A stretch of 31,549 nucleotides of DNA from Corallochytrium limacisporum (lineage: Eukaryota > Opisthokonta): assembly GCA_002811645.1 (NCBI GenBank), contig PDIP01000011.1:112056-143604 (forward strand), given 5' to 3'. A program made the position numbers and the translations under genes. The notes below the pieces were generated by a model. The model did no database searches. It was not told the origin of the DNA and saw nothing but the letters and a program-made list of their open reading frames with translations. Below are positions 7,981 through 15,441 of this stretch, in pieces. Within the stretch, counting starts at the first letter, position 1, and every line of letters starts with the position of its first letter.

Positions 7981-10035
7981 ATGCCGGCGGTCAACAAGCC
8001 ACTTCCCATTATCTATGCGAGTCAGACTGGCAATGCAGAGTACATTGCACGGGACATCCACAAGCAGTGCGGGGAAAATGACATCGATGCCACTGTGGAC
8101 TCCATTGAGGTATACGTCAAGGACCGGAAGTTACCTGACGAAAAGATCGTAGTCTTTGTTGTGAGCACAACTGGAGAAGGTGATCCTCCGGATCGTATGA
8201 CTCGGTTCTGGCGACGCATTAAGAAGGAAAAAGATGGTAGTCTGCTTTCGCACCTGCGGTATGCGATTCTGGGTTTGGGAGACACCAACTACTCCAACTT
8301 CTGCAATACAGCCAAGATGCTCGAGGCCAAGCTCAAGGAGCTTGGAGCACGATCATTTTACGACACAGGGTATTGCGATGACGGTACTGGACTAGACAAG
8401 GTGCTTGACCCCTGGGTCGACGGATTTTGGGCCGTGGTCAAGAAGGAACTCAACGCCCTGTCCGTAGCGGCGGCAGCAGCAGGAGCAAGTGAACCTGGCA
8501 AGGATGTAAGTAAAGATGCCAACAAGCATGCTGATAACAACGGAACGGGAACTCCTACCAACGGTACTCTGGGTAAGGGAGCTAAGGGAGGGCTAAACGA
8601 CCTCCCGGAGGTCGAGATTCCAGCGGGCGCGGCGCGTCTGCCGAAGCCCTTCCTCGAAGTCGTGGACGTCGCAGAGCAGTCATCGGAGGACCAGGCAAAG
8701 TCCTTCAGGGAGCTTCTGCTCTCCCTGGAGGGCGAGGGCAGCGTACTACTGCCCATGGCTAGCGTCCGCATCTTGACCGCACCGGAGGCCATGAAGCGAA
8801 CCATCCACTTTGAACTTGACACCACCGACACGCCGCTTGAGCTGTTCCACCCGGGCGACGCCTTCGCGATCAAGGCGCCCAATAGTGGGCCGGATGTCGA
8901 GGCGCTGATCACGCGCCTACAGCTCGACGGTGACCGTCGCATTGGAGTGAAGCTGCGGTCGGACGCCCGCCGAAGCAGTGTTCTGCCTTCGATTGTCCCG
9001 AAAGAAGGCGGAATCACCGTCCGAGATCTGTTCACCCACTGCTTGGATGTGCGGTCACTGCCTCGGAAGTCTTTCATTCGGATGATCGCGGACTACGCTG
9101 TAGATTTGGAGGAGAAGAAGACTCTACTCCACCTCAGCGCCAAGGAAGGGTCAGCGGACTTTGACGCAAAGATCCGCGAGCCTGGAGCATCGCTGCTGGA
9201 CATTCTCACCGCCTTCCCCAGTTGTACACCGCCTCTGGATCGTTTGCTCGAGACCCTTCCGCCACTAAAGCCCCGTTGGTTCAGTGCCAGCAACAGCCCG
9301 GCTCTGCACCCACACCGGCTTCACTTTGCTTTCTCTGTTGTTGACTACGTTTACAAGCCAACGGAGACGCCCCGTAAGGGTATCGCGACCGGGTGGATGG
9401 AGCAAATTTGCGAGACGTACAATGCTCTGGCCGGGGCCAGTGCTTCCGGAGTCGTCGATCAAGCCCAGCTGGCTGCCAAGCTCAGCGAAGACTTCCACAT
9501 GCCCGAGGGCAAGTTTGTGGTCAAGCGCCGCGGTGGTGACACTTTCCGACTGCCAGTTGATGTCTCCGAGCCCGTGATCATGGTGGGTCCCGGAACCGGT
9601 GTGGCTCCATTCCTTGGGTTTGTGCAGGAACGCACAGCGGTGAAGCAACAGTCCCCCGATGTCAACCTGGGGCCGATGTGGCTCTTCTTTGGCTGTCGAA
9701 ATGAGGATCATGACTATCTGTACCGCGAGGAGCTCCAGCAGGCAGAGGAGAAGGGGGTGCTGTCCAGGTTGAGCGTGAGCTTCAGCCGCCAGGAAGGTGA
9801 GTTGAAGTACGTGCAAGACGCGATCGTGGAACATGGGGAGGAGATCTGCGCCTGGTTGCTCGAGCGGAAGGCGTCGGTGTATGTGTGCGGCGATGCGGTC
9901 GGCATGGCACCGGGGGTGAACAATGCGTTGCTACAGTGCCTTATCAAACACGGAAATATGGGTGCGTCGGAGGCGGAGAAGTGGCTACTTGAGCTTGCCA
10001 CAGAGAAGAAGTACCACCGCGACGTGTGGGGCTAA
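7981..10035 (+). CDS. MTRR: Methionine synthase reductase (NADPH diflavin reductase)
   Basis: This enzyme reactivates cobalamin-dependent methionine synthase by passing NADPH electrons through FAD and FMN to oxidised cobalamin. The flavodoxin domain has YASQTGNAEYIA and VSTTGEGDPPDRM, then HLRYAILGLGDTNYSNFCN and GARSFYDTGYCDD, a signature closer to animal MTRR than to cytochrome P450 reductase or Tah18. A low-complexity Ala/Gly/Asn hinge (roughly residues 160-205) follows. The FAD site is PRWFSASNSP. The NADPH domain has IMVGPGTGVAPFLGF, MWLFFGCRNEDHDYLYR, YVQDAI and VYVCGDA, and the protein ends in the typical aromatic tail YHRDVWG. Length is 684 aa, close to animal MTRR. An in-frame ATG at 7963 is possible, but 7981 has the better context (CCCACCATGCCG). 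The gene has no introns and is convergent with the SWIM gene. Confidence 0.93.
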   Translation: MPAVNKPLPIIYASQTGNAEYIARDIHKQCGENDIDATVDSIEVYVKDRKLPDEKIVVFVVSTTGEGDPPDRMTRFWRRIKKEKDGSLLSHLRYAILGLGDTNYSNFCNTAKMLEAKLKELGARSFYDTGYCDDGTGLDKVLDPWVDGFWAVVKKELNALSVAAAAAGASEPGKDVSKDANKHADNNGTGTPTNGTLGKGAKGGLNDLPEVEIPAGAARLPKPFLEVVDVAEQSSEDQAKSFRELLLSLEGEGSVLLPMASVRILTAPEAMKRTIHFELDTTDTPLELFHPGDAFAIKAPNSGPDVEALITRLQLDGDRRIGVKLRSDARRSSVLPSIVPKEGGITVRDLFTHCLDVRSLPRKSFIRMIADYAVDLEEKKTLLHLSAKEGSADFDAKIREPGASLLDILTAFPSCTPPLDRLLETLPPLKPRWFSASNSPALHPHRLHFAFSVVDYVYKPTETPRKGIATGWMEQICETYNALAGASASGVVDQAQLAAKLSEDFHMPEGKFVVKRRGGDTFRLPVDVSEPVIMVGPGTGVAPFLGFVQERTAVKQQSPDVNLGPMWLFFGCRNEDHDYLYREELQQAEEKGVLSRLSVSFSRQEGELKYVQDAIVEHGEEICAWLLERKASVYVCGDAVGMAPGVNNALLQCLIKHGNMGASEAEKWLLELATEKKYHRDVWG

Positions 10036-10216
10036 GGGCACGGAATAATCCCTGGTCGCTGGACACGTTCCCTGTGAGCCGCCTTCCGGTTTAACATGTA
10101 TCATAGTATGGCATGACCAGGTAATAGAATTGTAACGTTTTTATGATAGAAATGTAATGGATTCTTCTTTAATAGTTGATGTGTGTTCATCTCAAATTTG
10201 TGGCAGGGAAGCACGG

Positions 10217-10762
10217 TCACGCATCCATCTCATCAAATTGAAGCAAGAAGCAGAATTCCTGTGCACTCACATCCCGAACCGGGATGGGCTCCTCAAGGTG
10301 TCCACTCTGCAGCTTCTCACTGCTGTAGTAGATCGGGATCAGGTGGCAGGCCAGAACGTGTTTGCACACCAAGGCCTTGCCCACACTGACCGCCTTCTGA
10401 AAGAATGAGCAAGTACATGTACTCTCCAGGGCCATGACAACGTGTTGTCCCCGGTCGTCGTCAGTACGGTAAAGCTCGGTCTCTCGTCCCCCCAGCGTCA
10501 GGCGAGTGACGCACCGGCGGTCCAGGAGGTCAAAAGCTCCAACAAGTGAGCCTGTGCCAATGACATGACTCATACGCGCCAACTTTGGCAGATCGTCCTC
10601 CCATGTTCCAGACAGGGATTGAAGCAGCGCCGCGTAGATTTCGTGACCCCGATGCAGCGGTGGCAGAAATGCCCAATTGTCGTCGTGGTCTCTATCCGCG
10701 GTGACCGGATTGTCTCCGATCTCTGTGGTCCCGTCGTCCCCAGTGGGGACTCCCACTGGCAT
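10217..10762 (-). CDS. ZSWIM7: ZSWIM7/Sws1-like SWIM zinc-finger protein
   Basis: In known systems Sws1/ZSWIM7 is a Shu-complex subunit that promotes Rad51 filament assembly in homologous recombination. This 181-residue protein has the SWIM zinc site C116-x-C118 ... C133-x-H135 within TCTCSFFQKAVSVGKALVCK and KHVLACHL. The preceding part matches the ZSWIM7 layout: LPKLARMSHVIGTGSLVGAF, then DLLDRRCVTRLTLGGRETELY. The part after the finger contains a SAQEF helix. It is longer than human ZSWIM7 (about 140 aa) because of an Asp/Gly-rich N-terminal extension of about 40 residues. The start context is good (AAGACCATGCCA). It is convergent with the methionine synthase reductase gene, 181 bp apart. 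Assignment to another SWIM family is less likely given this layout. Confidence 0.82.
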   Translation of the reverse strand: MPVGVPTGDDGTTEIGDNPVTADRDHDDNWAFLPPLHRGHEIYAALLQSLSGTWEDDLPKLARMSHVIGTGSLVGAFDLLDRRCVTRLTLGGRETELYRTDDDRGQHVVMALESTCTCSFFQKAVSVGKALVCKHVLACHLIPIYYSSEKLQSGHLEEPIPVRDVSAQEFCFLLQFDEMDA

Positions 10763-11550
10763 GGTCTTATCGTTTTGGTAGCGTGGGCCCTTTCTCTCCC
10801 GGTCCGGTGAGCTTTTTTTAGTGGCCAGAGCCTACGACCGCCACAGATTTGCCCGCCGCCGGTTCTCTGGCCCATGGTCTGAAATACGCGGTCCATTGCA
10901 GCGCGGTCGGTGTCATGCCCTGGCTGATTCAGTACGTCTCAGTCCACTCATTAAACGGAGGTTAGAACTTGGGACAGAAAACCATCGCTTCCCATATGGC
11001 AACCACCATCAACAGCAGCCGTACGCACCCCTTTTGGGCCACTCACCATAAAACCCAAACCGCCCGGTGGTACGCACAACCCCCCTTTGAACGTTTCGCG
11101 CGCGCCCCCCCCCCCCCCCGGGGGTGAGGGGACCGCCTTTCGCGTTGCAAGTGCCACTCACCCTCCCTCAGCGGCTCTCTCTCCCTCTCTCTCTCTCTTT
11201 TGCGTTACGGGGTTCTGGCGAATTTCAAAGTTCTCTTTACAGGTATATGAAATACGCTACTCCCTGTTTGCGTGACAAAGGGGCAAGCGAGCTCGCGCGC
11301 AGGGCCCCCCCCCCGGAGGGGGGGGGGACCGGCCGTCGGTCCAGGGGGCCGTGAAGCAAAGAGTCCTGATTTCATAGTAAATACACTCAATTTTATTGGC
11401 CGGGCCCCGCTGGGCGCATAACGCTTGCCCCCTTTTGTTTTTTTTCCTTATGGGAGGGTTTTCAAGCCGCTTGCCGTTTTGCGAAAAAAAAAAGACATTT
11501 TTTCATTTAGTTTGCAGCTTGCCCCAGTATTCAGTAGTAAATGTACTGAA
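10763..11550. other. Upstream region of the SWIM gene and low-complexity DNA
   Basis: The first few hundred bases probably hold the SWIM gene promoter; I see no clear TATA. Oligo-C/oligo-G palindromic blocks lie at about 11104-11124 and 11305-11330. A CT-run lies near 11178-11199. No gene is supported. Confidence 0.5.
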
Positions 11551-11880
11551 ATGACTACACAGACAAGCCACCCGGTACGTAATTGGCCCCAACTTTGGCT
11601 CCATTGGGCCCAATTTTGTGTTTCTCTGCGCGGGAGAGAGCGGGTTTCGTGGCTTTTCGGTAAATGAAAAGAATGCTTGGCTTGGCTGTCTCTTAACCTC
11701 AGTCTTTCACTGCCCCAGTTTTCCCACAGCGCAACGATGGCGGGACGTACTAGAGGCTTTAAAATCTTCGAAACCGGATGACACCGGTAAGTTTTTTTGT
11801 TTATTTTTTTTCCTTTATATCTTTCCTTCCCCCCCCTCGCAGCAGTTGATGACCATTTTGTGGTTGTGCTGTTTCATTAG
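11551..11880 (+). CDS. Possible small spliced gene (exon-like islands), unrecognised
   Basis: The best-supported part is an exon-like island at 11730-11786, preceded by TTTTCCCACAG and followed by GTAAGT. Next comes a 56-nt T/C-rich stretch ending CCCCTCGCAG at 11842. Splicing out 11787-11842 keeps the frame: QRWRDVLEALKSSKPDDT joins AVDDHFVVVLFH and stops at 11878-11880. The first exon is uncertain. An ATG at 11551 (CTGAAATGACT) opens a frame that can reach the island through a donor at 11660 and the acceptor at 11729, but its translation is not compelling. The stronger donor GTACGT at 11575 is out of phase. No family recognised. Confidence 0.35.
11787..11842 (+). other. Candidate 56-nt spliceosomal intron
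   Basis: Donor G|GTAAGT, a long T/C tract and acceptor TCGCAG fit a short GT-AG intron. The flanking frames join in phase 1. Confidence 0.45.
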
Positions 11881-13147
11881 CCCCCAAATCATAAGTTCAA
11901 TTAGTATGCAAGGGTAATCCCCGCAAGGTGGTGTCGAAAGCAAAAAGAAAATAGAGCCTATGGGGCCCACCTGCCCGAGTGGGGGGGGGGCCTTCGCGGC
12001 TCCAGGACTCAATCAAAAAAATGATGAAAGCACAGAAAAAGTTCAAACGCTCCAGATCGATCCCCTCCCTTCGCTATGGCCGCACACACGCCATAGATTT
12101 TTCATAGAGCCATGCCCCCAAATAGAATTGATGGCACCGACAACAAGCCGCAAACACACATGCACACACAGGGGCACGAACGGGCTGCCGAGACCATAGG
12201 ACTTTAGTCATGAGTTCGATCTTCCAGTACTGAATATACTGACATACTGCACACCACCGAAATGTGTTTCCATCTTATCTTGGCTTTTTTTCTCTATTTT
12301 TTTTTTGCATCCGAGCAAAGTACCGGTCACTGGCACCTCTCGTTTTTTTCCTGGTACTCAGGACCTACTCTCCCGCTGCCCACAGAAAAAGAAGGGCTGG
12401 TTGGTGCGCGGCCCGGAGGCCCCCCGGGGGGGGGGGGGGGGGGGGTTTTTTTTTTTTCGGCTGGTTTCATTTTTTTTCCTCGTTGGAGCAGGAACGGCGG
12501 TTGAATTGTTCATTGCTTTTGTATAGAAATAGAACTTTTCTTTGGCCCTGCCCGTCGGCCGCAAGCTCTCCACTCCGGGCTCCTCCCTGCGCGCTCTCTC
12601 TCTCTCTTGCGCTGCCCAATGCAAAACCCCCCTCACTTATCACTGGCGTGGTAAGATCGTTGCACATGCGAACTATTACTACAAGTCAGTATATGAAATA
12701 TAATTAAAATATATGAATATGTTTTATTTTATGTAGATATAAGTATATACATATGGATACCAGCGCAAGTGATACGCTAGGGCACGCCTCCCGGGCAAAA
12801 GGGGGGGTCCCGACGCGCTCTCTCTCTCTCTCTCTCTCTACTCGCTTCTGCCCAAAATAGCCTCACCGTACACGGACACACGTCCCGGTTTGCTCACACT
12901 TTCCCCTCCCCCCCCCCTTTTTTTATTCCCTTTTACCGTTTCGGCAACACGCGGCACATCGTAGCGATGAGACCACCGCGGTGAAACCACGGTTGTGCGA
13001 TCGCCTATTTTGTCTATCTTTCCCTAAATTTTTCCTTTTCTCGTTTTTTTTCTTGACTTTTTATTTTACAATCCGCCCTTGGGTCTCTCCAGTTTTGTTC
13101 CTTTTGGGCCTCTGCTTCCGGCGTTCAACAGCGACCGTACGTTCAGT
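11881..13147. other. Low-complexity gap with poly-G and AT-rich patches
   Basis: This includes a small hairpin CTATGGC...GCCATAG (12074-12096), a C-run followed by a long G-run then a T-run (12419-12457), a CT-run (12597-12608), an AT-rich island (12690-12750) and (CT)n at about 12820-12839. Short ATG frames exist (for example 28 codons from 12021), but none is supported. Confidence 0.6.
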
Positions 13148-14314
13148 ATGGTCTGTGGGGAGAACGGAGAGTTGCAAATCCCAAATCCCATCTCAGTGAT
13201 ACACAGAGACACTGGCAAGTGAGAAACCAAAACCCACCAGCAAAATTCCTCTTTCTTGGGACCCATTTTGCCTATTTTTGGCTTACGTCTTCCGCTTTTT
13301 CTTCCCTCTTTTTTTTCTCTTTCCTTCTTCCCAACTTTCTTTTGGTGGGCTTTCTTTCTCTTATTTTTTGTGGATACGGAAGACATAGAGGACACTATTC
13401 TAATACTGAAACAATGGCGCGAGTTTCTCAAATGCCGTCTTCAGACCGACCAAAGTGACACGCACACACACGACACCCGCCCTCCCGGCGGCACTCAATA
13501 TTTTTCTGGGTCCGATCGCACCACCACCAACTTCTCCCCCTTTTCGGTCACCCACTCATCAACCCTTCCTTCTCCCCCACCAAATCACACACGCCCACAA
13601 TACGCACACTTTCCAGCGGAGTTTGCGTTTTGGCTGATTACTACCGAACTGTTTTTGGTCTTTTGGTCTCTGCCTCTCTCTCACCTCTCCCCCCGCCCCT
13701 TTTCTCTGTAGTTGCATTACACCCTTTTTGTTTTGCTCTATTTCTCTTTCTATTTTTTTTCTTTCGTTTCTTTTCTTTTTTTTTTGGGTCCTTCGGGGGT
13801 TTTTGTTTTTAAAATTATTAAAATTATCCAAAATCCTTGCCCCTTATCTCTCTCCCTACTTTTCTCCCCCCCCTCCCCTCCCCATCGCAGCACGCTCATT
13901 CGCTCACTACTGAAAGGGGACAAAAGACGGAAAAAGGGGAAGGGGGGCCCCGCGGGGGGGAAGAGAGAGATAATTTTCCAAACGATTTTGGGGGTGTGGT
14001 CAGCAAAATTTGGGCTCCCGGAGTGCGGCCGTTGGTGGTGCCGAGTCGACTACCCAACCAAAAAAGTTAAAAATGAAACACCCACTAAAGAACGGGACAG
14101 CCAATTGGAAGAAAACGTGGTTGTGCCGCAGGTGGTCGTACATTTACTACCAATTGAGCCAGATCGTAAGAAGAAAAAGAAAATGGGAACTCGCAGGGTA
14201 AAAAGGAAGAGGGGAGGCGGTCAGTCACGGCCAACCAACCGGCTTCGATTTTGCACCCCAGCACCGCGAGCTGGCGCACACACGTACGTCGCGATATATC
14301 TCTCGTTTGAGTAG
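13148..14314 (+). CDS. Possible multi-exon gene, exon boundaries uncertain
   Basis: Several protein-like segments lie in order on one strand between pyrimidine tracts. ATG 13148 opens MVCGENGELQIPNPISVIHR, reaching a possible GC donor (CTG|GCAAGT at 13215) or GT donor (13219). A segment from about 13383 reads DIEDTILILKQWREFLK, in phase with the GC donor. After CCCATCGCAG (ends 13890) a long frame runs to 14314, with VDYPTKKVKNETPTKERD and a basic Lys/Arg-rich part, HLLPIEPDRKKKKK. How the middle part joins the last segment is unclear. No family recognised. Composition bias could mislead here, so this is a hypothesis, not a model. Confidence 0.28.
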
Positions 14315-15382
14315 AGTGTGTTCATAATAAAAATATAGAAAAGGAATTTCACGGATGGGGCACATTCCGGAATCACGACCTTTGCCCTTCGTTGCCCTTT
14401 CCGCCTGCTCGCACCTCTTCCCTCTCCCCACCCCTCCCCCCTCAAGAGAATCATGGTCCTCCGAACGCGAGATAACTTTCTTGGTGTCCGCTTTGAATAC
14501 TAAATATAGGGAGCTTATTGTGGTCAATGTCCTAATTATTGCTCTAATTAGACCAAGTCTCAGGAACCCCTCCGCAAAAAAATGAATGTAATCTGGACCC
14601 TGAGAGCCCTGGTGGTCTCTCTCTCTCTCTCCTTCCGCTCTTGCTTTTTCCAATTCTGGGGGCCCCGCGGTCTCAGCAGGCGTGAGTGGACGGGAGTTTG
14701 AGAGCAAAAAACGGCAAGGTGGCACTGGCTCTCACTCACTCACTCCTTCTTTCCCCCTCTCCCCCCCGTGGCAACTGTGGGGAGAGAGAGGGAGAGAGAG
14801 AGAGAGAGAACGTGAAGAGAGCAGAGTGTCTAGCGTGTGAGGGGTGGGTGGGTGGTGGTGGTACACAGTAAAATTCGTGCTCCGGGTGGGGGCGGATCGG
14901 ACACCAAAAAAGTTGGGGAAGAGGTGCGAGGCCTTTGCGACCAGTGCCAATCTCCCTGTTTTATTTTTTTTTGGGTGACTCGTTAGATCCTTTGGTGTTT
15001 TATTTTGGGTCCTGTGCCCATCTGGACGATGTGTGCAATGAGCCAATCGTCCAGCTGTGTGGCTCTTTGGGCTTATTTTTGTGGTGTATGGGTTCATGGG
15101 TGTTCGGTGTTTATATGGACACACAGACTGCATGTTTGTTTGATGGGTACTTTGTCTTGGAGCAGGTATTTGGGGCTTGTGTCACTAGTATTTGAAGATT
15201 TTCATGCAGTCCATCGCAAAGAGCGAACCACATATTATACAGCAATCTGTTATGAACCATTAAAGAAAACGGCGACTCATACAGAGAGATAATTCTGTAC
15301 TAGCATGCGGACATAGTCAACGCAGAAACAAAGGGTAAGGAAGAACAGACCGTTTTATCCCGACGTTTGTACCATAGCTGAA
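14315..15382. other. Gap upstream of the LRR gene
   Basis: This holds a 76-codon ATG frame at 14355-14585 overlapped by a longer minus-strand frame (14225-14725), so neither is called. It also holds CT runs (14616-14632) and GA runs (14781-14808). The 14935-15292 stretch is open in more than one plus frame but lacks a convincing ATG. It presumably includes the LRR gene promoter. Confidence 0.5.
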
Positions 15383-15407
15383 ATGACCAAGCATGGATGA
15401 ACAGTAG
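15383..15407 (+). promoter_or_regulatory. Two overlapping minimal upstream ORFs before the LRR gene
   Basis: ATG 15383 opens a 5-codon frame (MTKHG, stop 15398-15400) and ATG 15393 a 4-codon frame (MDEQ, stop 15405-15407). If transcribed, they would hinder initiation at the main ATG. The transcript start is unknown. Confidence 0.3.
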
Positions 15408-15441
15408 TTTATTTCAAATTGGATCCCACACAGAAACCACA

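Noticed and set aside
8358..9834. Long minus-strand frames inside the methionine synthase reductase gene
   Set aside because: They are shadows of a well-conserved plus-strand gene and show no family motifs.
12185..12235. Possible tRNA at GAGTTCGATCTTCC
   Set aside because: The flanks do not pair into a T-arm or an acceptor stem; other GTTCGA sites failed the same test.
13195..13215. U6 snRNA-like GATACACAGAGACA
   Set aside because: The rest of the U6 sequence, including the 3' stem and conserved ACAGAGA neighbourhood, is absent.
14225..14725. 166-codon minus-strand frame and the overlapping 76-codon plus-strand frame
   Set aside because: The two compete over the same bases, contain repeat-derived residues and match no family, so neither could be supported.
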